Assembly (NCBI GenBank): GCA_038363925.1
Contig: JAQQWL010000003.1
Location: 558,001 to 622,000 of the forward strand
Length of the DNA stretch: 64,000 nucleotides
Reading direction: 5' to 3'
DNA from: Apiospora phragmitis
Taxonomy: Eukaryota > Ascomycota > Sordariomycetes > Amphisphaeriales > Apiosporaceae
The position numbers and the translations under genes were made by a program. Shown in pieces: positions 33,424-45,873 of the stretch. Below the pieces are notes generated by a model. It worked only from the letters and a program-made list of their open reading frames with translations. It made no database searches and was not told the origin of the DNA. Numbering within the stretch: position 1 is the stretch's first letter; every line of letters starts with the position of its first letter.

Positions 33424-36400
33424 GGCGAGCGATCTCGACTTAGTCCTCTGGCGGAAGTAGAAGCCGGCATCAAGCAAAACTGCGTAGCGGGTCAATGATC
33501 CCCGGCTTGGACGTCAATGAGCTGTAAACCTGGATTGGTATTGGATGATAAGAGGTTGTATTCCCTTCTGGGTTAGGTATGCAGCCAGTTGGGTGCAAAC
33601 CGATGTTGCGATGCGCCGTGACAGAAGCCGTGGCAGTAACCGTGACAGTGACGAGGTGCCATGCACTGCGCCGTGACCAAGCGCCAGAAAGGCTCTCTTC
33701 ATCGGAGTCTCGGCGTAATCGGGCGTATGGTTCTGCACCTAGGTGGCCGGCTGATAGCAAATCCCGATAATAGCCAGATCAGATGGGAGCGAACAGGCGC
33801 GCGCCGCAACAACGAAAAGGAGGGTCGTCGCGCGTTGGGTGATGGAGGCCCTGCGCTAAACCTTGGGCAGAAGCGACAGCGTGTCGTGTCGTCCAGGGAT
33901 TATTTTCCGCCGGGGGGGGGGGAGGAGCCGTGCCAATATCCGCGGAGGTTGCTGGGGATGAAATACCCTGGTCCGCAGCGCCAGCTGGCCGCTGCTACGG
34001 CATATGCAGATGGCGGCAAAAAGACGTAAGGATGGCCCAAGAGGGGAAGAGGAACCGCGATTCAGATATGGAGGTCGTTTGTGCCGAGGTCCGCCAAGCC
34101 CGTCAATGGTTCGTTCATACAGCACACACGCCGCAGATGTGCAGACAGCTAGCTGTGTTGACACCTAAAGACCTGCCACCTGTCGGTGTAAGACCAAGGT
34201 GTGGATGGTGAGGCGTGGGATGCCCGTCGGTATGTCAGTAATAAGGTTCGTAAGGCTTTGTTCGTCAGCCTACCAGTCTTTAGTGAGGCGAAGAGGCAGG
34301 ACTGGATGCGGATAGGAAGCTGCGGCGAGGTGTGTCCGTGTGCAGATGGCTGGAAGGAGGAGGTCGAGGCGCAGCGGCGGGGTGAGGCCTTGAAGAAGAT
34401 GGAGAATGGCGCATCCAGATGCCTGTTCTTAAGATGCGCAGTTAAGATGGAGTAAAGTCGGGCGCAGCGCTCAATCCAAATCCATCAATCAAGCGTCCTA
34501 ATCCGTCAGTCGAGCGAACAATTGGCCATTTCATCCGCTAGCAACGGGGAAGTTAACATGTTAAAAACGCTTGAGGCGGTTGCGAGAGCCGGATACTTGA
34601 GATAGGAAAGAAGAAAAAGTTGGCAAACTCTCGGTCCAATTCATCTCGTCGAGTGACTTGAGTCGAGGCCAGACGCTTAATGCGTCACAGGTTCAGCAGT
34701 TGATACGATCAGTCGGCAGGGATGATGCGGGATGGTTCAGGGCCAGGATGCACTACTGGCCCAAGTTGCGTTGCTTGTCTGTTCATCTCTCCCATCTGAT
34801 TGATCAAATGCCAGGAATAGCTGGAGAAGTGACACAGTGAGCCCGTACTGTGTTTTGGGGTTTTAGAGGGGTCGGCTTGCTGGCTCTTTGCTATTTCTGG
34901 AGCAATTTGAGGCTAAAACACAGTGCCAAGTACTGAATGACGCACTCACTTAGTGAGAGGATGTACGTTTGGCACCACAAAGGCCAATTGTAAAACATCC
35001 AAAGTCGGCCGACCGGCCGTAGTATGAAACTCGATGTCTTCGTCAATGTCCGATGTTCCAGCTGTCTAGGATTATTAGCCCATCCTACCACCATTGAATC
35101 CACCGTCTTTTGTTAGTTGAGATATGATTGACATGAGGTTAACCTAGTACAAGTCGTAGCTCCGAGGGTACTAGCAGCAGCTGCCAGCAGGTCAATCAAT
35201 CGCGAAGGGTCATGTCTCTTATCAATGTCTCAGTTTGAAGTGAGACAGCCTGTCCTGCTCTGTCCATCTATATGTTTTGCCGGTGGGAGCACGCAATTAG
35301 AGCGAGGTTTAACCAGCCGCGCGCGCCCGAACCGTTTCCCATCTATCTGTCGAACTAGACGTAGACGAGTTGAGACACTTACTTGGCAAGCCGGCAATCA
35401 AGTGAGCCTTGAGGTACAGATGTAGTCTGAGAAAGTCACGGGACGATGGCTGGTTGCGGGTAGCAAAAGCGGGATGCCCCCCGCCTGTCAATTTGTCACA
35501 TCGCGGGTATCCTTCCACAAGCGGGCGGCGTCCGATCCATCACGGGAAAATGTAGGTCAGAATACTACACCACATGCCAATCTCCATCGCATCCCGGTAC
35601 AGAAGGTGGACTTTACAGGCTAGCAAGAAGCAGGAGGCCGGACATTTCTTTCCCGCCCCGAGGGTAGACATATCCCGTATAGTCGCGTATTAAATATTTT
35701 CTTCAAGCTTTTTCCCTCCTGTCGTTTATAATGTTGGTTGTCGCCGCTCGCTTTTTTGCCTGTTCATCTGCTAAGGATCGGAGATCCGGCACGTATCGCT
35801 TCGAGCCAAGTCGCTGGCTGACTGATGTGTTGTGCTGTCGGTCTTCTTCCATTGGCCATTGGCAAGTTTCTTGACGGGCGGCGATTTTGCCGCTGCCTGT
35901 TTTCAACGTCCAAGCAACTTGTATATACTTACATCTGCACTACATTCCTTGATTACTTCAGCTGTGTATGTGCAAGATGCAGCAAGTTGCTCGTGAATTG
36001 GGTGTACCGGTCAAGTTGAAAGTAGGTCTGTAGGATGACAGCCGATGTTCTTCTTTGTCTCAGCCCGCCCGGAATCATCCACCCTTACTTATGTAATCGC
36101 CCCCGAATTACTCAAACTACAAGCACGCGATGATGCATGTCTCATATTATGTTCGGGCTGTCTGGCTAAAATGCCCTCAAGATTTAACCTGGTCAGCCTC
36201 AGAAGGCATGATTACATGAATACCCCAAATCCTGGCTGCCAAGTTGATCATCACTTTTCTTCATCAACCGGTTTTTCCTATGTCTATCGTACTTTACATG
36301 CTATGGTAATATGTTCCAAGTACTATGAACCTTTGGTTGTGGGTGCAGGCGGGCTATTGATGTATGTCACGGCGACAGCTGGAGAATAGGAGAAATAGGA

Positions 36401-37388
36401 AACCTCGTGGCAAAGAAGAATCCTGGTTCTTTCTATTAATGTTTCTTGTTTTGATTTCCTTCAGTGGCTCGCTTGAGATGTTCTTGCTGAACACACCAAC
36501 AAGAAAGTGTTCACGGGCCAGGAAAACAGAGGCCGCATAAGGCCAGGCCGGCCGCGTCCATCCCACCACCCCCATTTCCTCTGCGCTTGGAAACCCGCAG
36601 CATCTTTTCCCGCGAGAGGCAATCGGCGCCCAATGGGACAGGGTTGGGATACATTGTCGTCTCGATTGGGCCTCAATCCAGCAGCATCGGAGTGCGGCTC
36701 CACGACTCCCCAAGTCGGAAAGGCCCTGGTAGGTACAGAACTTCTTCTTCTTCTTCCGTGGAGCTTTCGTTGGTGTGCATTGCCGGGTCCCCTACTAGAC
36801 GAATTTGTAGCTAGTTTAGGTAGGGAGCGTGCGTGGTTAAAACACGAGAGATTGAAAGCAGGCTCTGGTATAGTTGCTCTTTTTATTTTTCCCACTCCTG
36901 CGTCCGGGAAGTTTGTCTACCTAGGCAGGGGGGTCGGGCAAGGAGCAGGAGGAAGGGCCAGAAAAGAGGAGACCGTCTCCCCTTTCGGCTGGTAAGGCAG
37001 GCTTTGTCGTAGTAATAAGAGGAGTAGAACAGCCGTCAGTCTGGCCGTTCCAATCAGCTGCCCTGTTCTCTCCGAAAAGTGCGAAAGAAGGCTTCGTAAC
37101 TCTCCATGGACAACTCAGTCCCTACCAATCACCGAGTTCAAGGCAATGGGGGAATTGAGACACGAGAGCCGATGAGAGATCCAGTTAGAGTCTACCCCTT
37201 CTTCTCTCATTGCTTTATTTCCCTCTTCCCCTCATTGAAGACTCACCTCTGCCCTAGGCTTGTGGTTTACAAGAGAGGGGGAAGGAAGTGCATGAGAGGA
37301 GTCAGGGCGCTGTAGCGAGGGGAGCAGAGCTCAACGCTTGGGCGATCGAGCGTCGCCCGTCAAAGGCGGATGGGGGGAAATCAGCGAA

Positions 37389-37408
37389 TGACGTCGACTA
37401 TAAATATA
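37389..37408 (+). promoter_or_regulatory. Possible core promoter: CRE-like site plus TATA box
   Basis: TGACGTCG is followed at once by ACTATAAATATA. The pair is a good match to a bZIP/ATF half-palindrome with a TATA element, but no gene is recognised within the next few kilobases, so a non-coding transcript or chance are the options. Confidence 0.25.
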
Positions 37409-37565
37409 CTCGTGTGGTGGCACGGCATCAAATTCAGAGCACGGGCTAGGCTTTTAGCCTCGAGGGCTCAACGCTTTGTTTCCCTTCTCCCGGCAAGCGT
37501 TCCATAGCTTCCAAGTGGTCTATGTCTTCGATCTGCCTCTTCATCGGTCAATATGTATGCTGGAA

Positions 37566-37700
37566 GGTGTGTCTGTGTCTTTGCTTGTGCCTATGCTTGT
37601 GCTTGTGTTTGTGCGTCCATGTGTATTTCTGGGATGGGGAGGGTATCGATGTGTGTGTCTGTGTGTATGCGCGAATGTGTCAGGGTGTGTGGGTGTGGGT
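37566..37700. repeat. GT/TGTG-rich low-complexity tract
   Basis: Imperfect TG dinucleotide and TGTGTC/TGCTTG runs over about 135 bases. A simple-sequence expansion. Confidence 0.7.
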
Positions 37701-39814
37701 GTGTGAGTGGATGGCTGCTCCACAGGAAGGGTCACTGTTGCGGTTGACCGGCCGGCGGACCCTGGCACATCCCGCAGCGGCCCCAAATTGTGTACATTAG
37801 GCTTGTGGTCAGTGCCCTTGAGAAAAAGAGGCCTTGTCAGAGGCTTAAAACAAGAACGCGTCCTACAGGGCGGCCCTGGCCCGTTCGTGGAATCCTGCAG
37901 TCAAAACATGTTCGCAGAAGAAGGGGGTGGGTGGGGTCTCATCCCCCCTAGTCAGTCCTATGCTTCGGAGGTGTAGGTAGTGCTTCACACCATCCCTTTC
38001 CTTCCAGTAAACGTGCCGTCCTCTAAACGCAATAAGCACCTTGATTTAGCAGTGAAAAGGAGGGGCCCTTAGAATGCGAGAGCATTGCTACAGTCTGATA
38101 TATGTACATGAATTGGATGGGATTGGGCAATGGACGGTGCATCCCCCCATCGTTGAACGGGGCTTGGATGCGGGTGAATGATGGAACTTCTTCAACAGAA
38201 TTACGCAAAATACCCCCATATATCGTGCAGCAAGTATTCCACTAGTCACTCAATACCAATGGGTAATTGGATAGCCGTATGCGGTGCATCTTAAGATGCT
38301 AGTTGTTGGACGTCGGGTGGGATATAATATCCGAAGAACGTAGTAATTACGTGATATCGTTTAGACAAGAGAACATTTGATATGAAAACCACGAGAGTGC
38401 CATTTACTGGCTTCGTTTGCTCAGAGCGAAACGAGGATATACGGAGTTCTCGAAGCTTGACACTGGAAAGCCAAGACTGGCCGATGGTCTGCCAGATTAG
38501 GCTGGCCTGAACAACATGACATGGCCCGTTTGGGCGGCCTGGGTGTTGTTGACAGGTCCCAAGCGGGCCAAGCCCATGAAAAGACCGAGGGGAAGAGGAG
38601 AAAAGTCCCTTTTCGCGAAGACGTCTGTTTGTAGACGCGACTCGTTTACTTGATCGAGCGTTTGGTATTATTACATGCTGGGCTATATTGGGCACCATTT
38701 GTTGTACAGTATAATGTGAGCGCGAGTGAGCAGCAATGCATGTGGTGTACAATTCTGTCACCGAACACGAGCCTCACTATGGGAGCTCCCATCGCCAGCC
38801 GTGCATTTAGACTTTTGGCGAGGCGTATATACACTATGACGATAGTAAGACGTCCATGGGGGAGATCCCGGATTGCGGGTTCGTTGCCCGGGTGGCTTCA
38901 CGGCATATGCACTGGAATCGTGTCATGGTATCACGTTCCACCGCACCCCGGTGTGCTTTCACCGCAGCAACATAGCTTTTCCGAGTTTTCAGTACGAGAT
39001 GAACGGAAGCTTCTTGTGCGAGCACAGGGCGACGAGGTATTTGAGCCCAATGAGGCCCATCCAGCCAACGCCGGATAGGGATTCGCTGAGGCCGTGCCTA
39101 GAGTATTGCATGTATATAAGCCAGGTCACACCGTGGCTGAAAAGCGGTGTAGGCCATCTGACGACGGGTAGGCAGGCATCTTGCATCTAATATCTGGCCA
39201 AGTTAGCGGACAGCGAAATGTGCGTCACCGAGAGGCAAGGCTACGTTTGGGGGTTGATCGGTCTTGCAGTCCCAGAATAGGTAGGTATCTCCTACGATGC
39301 AATGTATCCTGTGAGCCAGGTACCAGAGTTACCAGGGATGAAACATATGTAATGAAGAAATACCGGGCGCCACCATCCCATCGCGGCCGCTGCGGCCCAA
39401 AATACGCCTCGAACGACAAGGTGACAAGGTGGAGTGGGAGGTCTGCGGAATGGGCCATTCGCCACGTTGGTCCTGTCTAACCGGATCCATGAAGATCCCA
39501 GGCCCCGTCGGTCTTCGTTTTGACGCGAGATGGAGATGTAGATCGAAAAGAACCTCTGGGCAGGCATAAAGGGTGTTGTTGCCCACGCGAATGCAAAGTA
39601 CCGCCTCCCCCAGCGGTTCGTAAATCCCTTGCGAGCAGCATGAACCTTATCTGGGCTTCCGTGGTGGCCGGGGAACACAAGGCTGATTGCTGTCCAAGTC
39701 AGGGGTCGTTGCCTTCGTCACCGCGCATGCGCAAGCCAGGTCGCTAATGCAAAAGTCTCAAGTGTGTAAGGTGTATTTCATGTGTGTATGTGTTGTCATC
39801 TGCCATCGTACGGG

Positions 39815-39835
39815 TACACACACACACACACACTA
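39815..39835. repeat. CA microsatellite
   Basis: About ten uninterrupted CA units. Confidence 0.9.
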
Positions 39836-41111
39836 GGTATCGAGATTGTCTCTCTCAGCGATGGAGTCGACGGCTGTTGCGGGTATGGGACAGACATCCT
39901 CTCTCGTTGTAGATGTGCTGTAACAGTGTTGGCTGCAAGTTCTTCCAGAACTGCGTGAGGACAATGTCATTTGTTCCGAAGGTGGCTTGCTGAAGTGGAC
40001 AACACATAGGTGACGGTTAGCATGTCCCAGATCAACCGCAGGCTCCACGGAAGAGATTCCTCACGAGGAAAGGGTGGCAAGGCCATACTGTGACACTGCG
40101 GGCGTCGCACCCTGTATTGTGGGATATCCACTTCAGGCACATATCGAAGTTCCCGAACCCAAATAGATACCTCCTCGGCGTGGTGGTTTGAGGCAATCGG
40201 TATCAAGACAAGCCTGTTTGTAGTTGCTGGGCCAAGAGGTGATGTTGGATAGCCGGTATCCCGTGACTTAATTGCCATGCCTGCTCTGGACAACGCATTC
40301 CTGGCCAGGCCAGGTAAGGTCCGAACCGCGTCTAACCATGATAGTCTACATGGCGTGCTTGTGCAACGGGGTCCAGAGGGGAGGAGGCCACAGGATTGAG
40401 CGGGATCAACCATGCATACATACCGCAGGCAGGTACTAGCAAGCGCACACCAAGTCTTCATCCGAGGTGGACCGTGGCGGCAAAGACGCATACGAACGCC
40501 TGGAAGTGAGGGATTAGCAAAGTACAAAGAAGCGGGCACATGCCAGGTTACTTGTACAAGAAATCTAACACCCGCCTTGGACATCGATGGCTGGGTGGGG
40601 CATTTTCCCGGTCTTGGATCGAGACGTGGCACTCCATTAAGGGCTTTTCTTCAGGAATGGGGGAACAAATTGGGCAAAGGTTGAGTAACCCAATCAGATT
40701 CGACGAATCCGTTCTTCTCCACCAAACGAGCGTTGATATGTTGGGTAGGGTTGGACAGTGACAAACGTCTTTAGCCAACGCCTATCATCAGGAAAGCCTC
40801 ACGAAATGATGCCTCTGGAAAGAACAAACAGCAGCGTGGGGTGTTTGTGACGCCGAGGCATTATAAGTATAAAGGGGTTTCCCGGCCGCATCTGTTGAGG
40901 ATATACCGTCAGCCGCTCGGCACCCGACATCTCGAACATCGAAAAGACCTTCACCAGTTGTGTGAAGCAAAGAATCTGACCATCAATACAGCTGAAGGTT
41001 GAGTCCGTGGTTAGTATATACGTTCTGTCGTCTCCACTTTAATCAGGGCTAAGTATAGACATGCTGACCTGGAACGACCAATATAGCGAACACTATACAC
41101 CGCGCGCCACA

Positions 41112-41512
41112 ATGTGTTACTTCCAACAAACGAGATGGAGCTGTGGTTGGTGGCGCTGGGGGCATTTTAAGCAGCAGTGTCCGAAGGAATATCGTACGGT
41201 TCGTTACTCCGGGGCCGTTGTTAGTCGTGGACTTGAAGAAGTCATACTGATGTTGAGTGTCGATAGGGCGAGACCTGCGGCATGAAGCTGGTGTACGAGA
41301 CCACCTTCGAAGAAGACCGGTGCAAGATCTGCAAAGACATCGAGAAGAAGCAGCGCAAATACGCCAAGCTCCAGAGCGACATATATCGATGGCAGAGGGA
41401 GGGGGGTCGAAGTGCGACGATCGAGCGAGCCGAGAGAGATATAATGGATGTGGAGACTGCCATTCAGGGGTTGGAGCAACAGCACTACCTGAAGGTCCAC
41501 GAGACGCTTTGA
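41112..41512 (+). CDS. Small conserved fungal protein of unknown function, two exons
   Basis: Exon 1 41112-41198 and exon 2 41267-41512 join in frame to 110 residues. The intron is 68 bases with a GTTCGT donor, a TACTGAT branch-like site and a GATAG acceptor. It starts MCYFQQTRWSCGWWRWGHF, continues QQCPKEYRTGETCGMKLVYE, then RCKICKDIEKKQRKYAKL, and ends in a charged coiled coil (ATIERAERDIMDVETAIQ). I recognise it as a recurrent ascomycete family with an N-terminal Cys/Trp/His patch, a CxxC and a helical C-terminus. Metal binding through C10, C24, C34 and the CxxC is plausible but unproven. No function is known to me. Confidence 0.7.
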
Positions 41513-42834
41513 GCTCTCTAGATGTCGGGAGGAAGTGGATGTTCAACTAGGCAGTCAGTCTTTTGGGCAACGAAGTGAACAAAGATCAAGGGAATCAAGG
41601 GTGGGAAAATCGGGGTGCGTAGGAACTTACAGGCTTGGCCCATCACCGTTATGTATTCGTTTTCGGGGGCCTGTTCGAGTTGGAACAACGGTCTTTTTTA
41701 TGAGTAGAATAACCCTCTTTTCGTAAAATATGAATTCCCCAAAATTGCTCCGTGTGGTCCGGTTGCCGAGTTGTCGTCGCTGTGGTGAAAATGTTTGGTC
41801 TCCTGCCAAGCGGCCCGCAGAACATCACTGTTCGTCGTTTCGAGCAGCATTCGACACATCCAGAAAGAACAAGGCATTCTCTCTTTTCGACCGGCGCAAA
41901 TTTGTGGTTTGAGGAGCGGGGAAATGACCGGAAGACCTCTGCACAGCTTTTTCAGGCCCATCATCCACGACTGACCCAGGCCATGGCAGCCAGTGTAGGG
42001 GGAGAGGAGAACCGAAACTTTCCTAGGGTTGCAATTTTTCTTAGCGAATGCACAACAATCCAAGGAAAACGTCTATTCGTGGACAGGGAGCGGAGGGGCC
42101 GCCAGACTGATCACGTAGTCGATCAAAGAAGCCCTGGCTAGCCTGGAGCAAGTCGCAAGAACCAGTGGTGCGAGAGCTGCAGCTAAGTGGACGCTGATGG
42201 GTCGGGCAGTCCCGAGGTTCCACCTGAGTGGTCGATTCCCATCGCTTGTGCAGGGTTCCGCACCGCCCTTGCTACAGTACACCAAGATTGCAGCGGTAAA
42301 CAGACGCAGTCTCGGCCGTACGCATGATGCAGACCCAGATCCAGAGGGTCGGAGTCGGACGACAATCCGCTGCGGTTTTTGCAGAATAAGATGATATTGA
42401 CAGAGGAAATGTGCGCTAGAACTGCCTGTCTTTTTATACAGCTCCACCACTCGTAGGAGGGGAGTAAGCGGGCACGTGGCTACAACTCAATGGATCTCAT
42501 GGCCAGCGAGACCCAGAAGATCAAAATGATTGGCTGTATAGTAGCCAGTCAGCGGTGAAAGTGCAACAAAGATCCATCCAATTCAACCCGTGTGTCGCAC
42601 AGGGGAGCGGCTCCATCCGCAACCCCCCGTGACCAGTACTCCGGGCCATAGCGGACGGCCACCATTGGCTGTACTGGGCAGCTGACCAAACCGCTGGATG
42701 AATTCCTGAGTCGCAGCGTAGCGTACGCCTTACCGTTGGCACCTAATTAAGCCCCTTTGGGGCAGTTCTTTGCGATATGACGGCGGGGAATTCGTGCATC
42801 ACGACAGCACACGTGATGGTCATATCCTGCTGCT
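41513..42834. other. Intergenic
   Basis: About 1.3 kb with no recognised gene between the small conserved gene and the 3' end of the Meh1-like gene. Confidence 0.45.
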
Positions 42835-43454
42835 TCATGCAGCCGCAGCAGCGTCAGAGAAGGTTCCCACCAGAGGCTTTCCCACGCAATCTTTGATACT
42901 GGGAGCGTGGCCTTGCAGTTCAGCCAGGTCGTCGTCGCTGGTCCAATCTAACTGTAACTGACCCTGCACTGTGCCGGCGGATGATAGGTCGTCGTCGGTG
43001 GACAGCTTTGCCAAGATGGTCTGGTAGCGGGACAGCCGCAGATCTTGGCCGGACAGCATTGCATGTGGCGCTTGCTGTGTCTCCTGGGGAGCAATCTCGA
43101 AAACGTCTACCAAATTACTGGAGCGAGCCTATTAGCTTCAACTCGAGGTTCGACAAGTGTGCACCTCTTCCATCGCGCCTCGCGCTGTGACCTACTTTGA
43201 TGTTTTTGCCACCACTTTTTGAACGGCCTCGTTTTCGCGTTGCGACTCGAGGGGGTCTGCCTGGGCGTTCATGTTTTGGTCGCTGAAGCTGCCATACTGG
43301 AAGTTGTTCGGATCGTCGATAAGCAGGCGGGAAACGTCATCCCTAATTGTAAAAACATTAGCAGAGTGGCAGCAATGACAATTGTTGCGCCGGAACGAAC
43401 CTCGTCAAACATTTCCTGCCTGCGATTGCCGAGGCAAGATGCGCATGCGCCCAT
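42835..43454 (-). CDS. Meh1/Ego1/LAMTOR1-type lipid-anchored vacuolar scaffold
   Basis: Three exons: 43454-43411, 43342-43196 and 43117-42835. They sum to 474 bases and give a 157-residue protein. It starts MGACASCLG, an N-myristoylation signal (Gly2) with Cys4 and Cys7 for palmitoylation. Then come SRLLIDDPNNFQYGSFSD, ENEAVQKVVAKTSNNLVDVF, EIAPQE and LSRYQTILAKLSTDDD. This is the pattern of fungal Ego1/Meh1 and animal LAMTOR1 (p18), which tether the EGO/Ragulator complex and Rag GTPases to the vacuole membrane for TORC1 signalling. Exon 1 uses a weak GTTTGA donor in this model. A more obvious GTTCGT donor ten bases downstream would break the frame. The Ala-rich C-terminus (SDAAAAA) is unusual but in frame. 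Confidence 0.75.
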
Positions 43455-44910
43455 TGCGAAAATGGCTATTTATTTATTTGGATGCGAAAGTCGGGGGGGG
43501 GGGGGAAGGTATTGAAAGGAGGCTGTTGGAAATAGATGCTTTGGACTGGGACGGGCGTCCCTTTCCCTAAGTCTAGCATGAAAGAAGCATAAGTAAAGAG
43601 CGGATAATCTGCCTGCTTGTCGTGGTCGCGAGGCTGAAATGAAGTTGGGCCGACTTGGTCTTGAATTGAAAGTCGGCTGTTTCGTTGGCCTGGCTGCCTT
43701 GGCCGTCGAACGATGGTGTCGCGGCCATTGGAGCCCGTGCGTCATGCCATGTTTTGTTTTGATGTTGGCTGTTTGGATTTGCGCCGGAGCTACGTTTTTC
43801 CCTCGCCAGCTCTTTCCTTAGGCGCGGGCTCCGTCCTCCCCTAGCCAACTGGACATACGACCCACTCTGGATGTCAAGATAAGACTGCTCGTCTACGTAT
43901 GCTCTATCTTTCGGCTACAATTGCACAAACAAACATGACATCCGATGAAGTCTTGGCCTAAGTCTTGGCCTGAAACAGGAACCGGTAGCTTGTGCCTATT
44001 TATGAATTTCCAGGCGTTTTCTTCCTCTGTTTCACGGCAGATATCATGCATCTCATCTCCTAATCTACTGACACCAACTGCATGCAATTCCACGTTCGCG
44101 AACTTGGAGCTAATCGCTCTGAGACTCATCTCGAAAACATACCCACCAAGTGCATGCAGCTGCATCACCAATCGAAATGCGAGGAATGGTGATGATTTGA
44201 TCAATCGAGATGGGAGGCACTGATTGGTCTCCAGCCCAACGGTAGACTGTCAGCTCGCTGGAACGTGCGAGGTTTCGAGATGCGCGTTTCCAAACTTGGC
44301 AACATGATCTCGACCAGCATTCCCTGTCAGCTGGGTGCAACCCCACCGCCGACAAGTGTCATACATACCGCCATATGGGGATGGGGATGGAGCACAATGC
44401 TTGATCGAACACCAGACTGCATGCGGCTCCTCGGCATGTACAGTACATGCGTGCTGCAACCTGATAAGTCAACCCGCTGCCCAACCCGCCGGGCCACCGT
44501 TTAACATGATCCTGGATCCCTGTCTTCAGACCCCGGACTACGACATCACCCCATCCATCCTCGATCCCCGTCTTTTCCGATAGGGAAGCTGAGCATGCGA
44601 CACATTGCGGACGTGGTGGGTGAAACTGCACCATCTGGGACGAACCTACCGTCCCGTCGATTAGGCTTAACCTGCCTTTACCAAAAATAGCATCTTGGCT
44701 TATTTCTTCTTCTGCCAGAATAGCAACAAGGCCAATTTTGACCCAGAACAATCCGCTTTGGACGGCAACTCGGCACAACCCTTGACCATGTTCGTGCCAA
44801 TTCACCTATCTGCGAAGCACATTCTACTCGCTCGCCTCGAGATGTTCCCGTTGGCGGCACTTTTACTATGTTAGATGGATGGCTTATGAGACAATGCTCA
44901 TACCAAGCCA
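43455..44910. other. Intergenic, with a 13-G run
   Basis: About 1.45 kb upstream of the Meh1-like gene. It contains an exceptional run of 13 G at 43493-43505, some 40 bases upstream of the Meh1 start codon. No gene recognised. Confidence 0.45.
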
Positions 44911-45873
44911 ATGACACCCCATTTGCGGGGGTTTAACAGCCTGCTATCAACTGTGTATATAACATGCCCGCAAGTTAAGGTATTGCCACTAGAAGTAGGT
45001 TTTAGATCACAACCAGCAGGCTCATACCACTCTCTAGAACGACCGCCCATCGCTCCTTTTGCTACGAAATCTAGGCTCATCTTCCCTTCTGCGCTACTTC
45101 ATGCACCCAACCACTCCCGTCTACCAGCCATCACCCTCACTTTACTTGCCCTCTCAACTGGCAGTTTAGCCGAGAAGAAGGTCACGAACGAAGTCACCGA
45201 CCCTGCGACCGGCATCGTTTTGCAACGCTTCTTCGGATCCAAGTGAGGCTACGGCTTTGGCATCGCGCTCCCGGCAACCCCGACCAACTCCTTCATCGGG
45301 CAACTGTCGTTCCCGCTCAACAATGGCGCTGGATGGGGCGGTTGGTCGTTGAGTGGTGACATGAAGGGGCCTCTCCTGATGGCCGCATGGTCAGACGGAA
45401 CCAGCGTCGTCTCGTCCTTCCGCCAGGCCGCCAACGAAAAGGACAACCCGCCCGAGGTTGCCGGCAACTTCTCCGTGAAACCCATCGCCAAGGGCACCGC
45501 GGTCAACAACACGTTCCTGACCTACACCTTCTTGTGCGAGGGCTGCCTCGGCGCCTAGCTCGGCCTGGACTCCCACGCCGCAGGGACGAGCGTGGAGATG
45601 GGCTGGGCCCTGTCAGACAAGCCCGTGGGGAACCCGGGCAGCTCGGCCGGCATGCTGGCCTTCCACAACATCGGCGAGGGCGGCTTCAAGGCGGACATGG
45701 CCCTCGCCAAACGGCCCGAGTTCGACACGTGGGCTGCCCTGGCTGGCCCTCCGGTTGCCGGGGCCGCCGGGGCCAAGCCGTTCGATACCGCAAAGGGAGG
45801 ATCCGGCGGCGATAGTGGAGACGAAGATAGCGACAGTGACGACAGTGGTGATGAGTCTGACTATGATGACTGA
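44911..45873 (+). pseudogene. Stand-alone AA8 cytochrome-domain protein (CDH haem-domain type) with two in-frame stops
   Basis: One frame runs from a likely signal peptide (LPAITLTLLALSTGSLAEKK, 45121-45180) through VTDPATGIVLQRFF, then TGA 45244-45246, GYGFGIALPATP, GWGGWSLSGDM, LLMAAWSDG, CEGCLGA, TAG 45556-45558, LAFHNIGEGGFKADMALAK and a low-complexity Gly/Ser/Asp tail. This is the iron-reductase/cytochrome domain found at the N-terminus of cellobiose dehydrogenases and as single-domain AA8 proteins that shuttle electrons to LPMOs. The Met of SGDMK and the His of FHNIG fit the haem ligands. The second stop likely replaces Trp. No in-frame ATG lies close before the signal peptide (the nearest is 44911, upstream of a TATATAA at 44956-44962), so the true start may be lost. 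Two substitutions with the rest intact suggest recent decay. Confidence 0.7.
44956..44962 (+). promoter_or_regulatory. TATA box candidate for the AA8 gene
   Basis: TATATAA about 160 bases before the signal-peptide coding stretch. If used, transcription would start after the ATG at 44911, so translation would need another start. Confidence 0.35.

Larger units (their letters stand above)
33424..41111. other. Large gene-poor region of about 7.7 kb
   Basis: I find no convincing exon on either strand. Contents: an 11-G run at about 33912-33922, a TATA-like TATAAATATA at 37399-37408 with a CRE-like TGACGTCG ten bases upstream (37389-37396), a GT-rich stretch at 37566-37700 and a CA microsatellite at 39815-39835. 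Open frames of up to 221 codons exist but lack family-like sequence. Confidence 0.5.

Noticed and set aside
39967..40632. 221-codon minus-strand frame in the gene-poor region
   Set aside because: No family-like sequence, no matching exon signals, normal chance length for this GC content.
45244..45558. Selenocysteine or programmed readthrough at the AA8 stops
   Set aside because: Filamentous fungi are not known to use selenocysteine, the second stop is TAG, and no readthrough context or RNA structure is evident.
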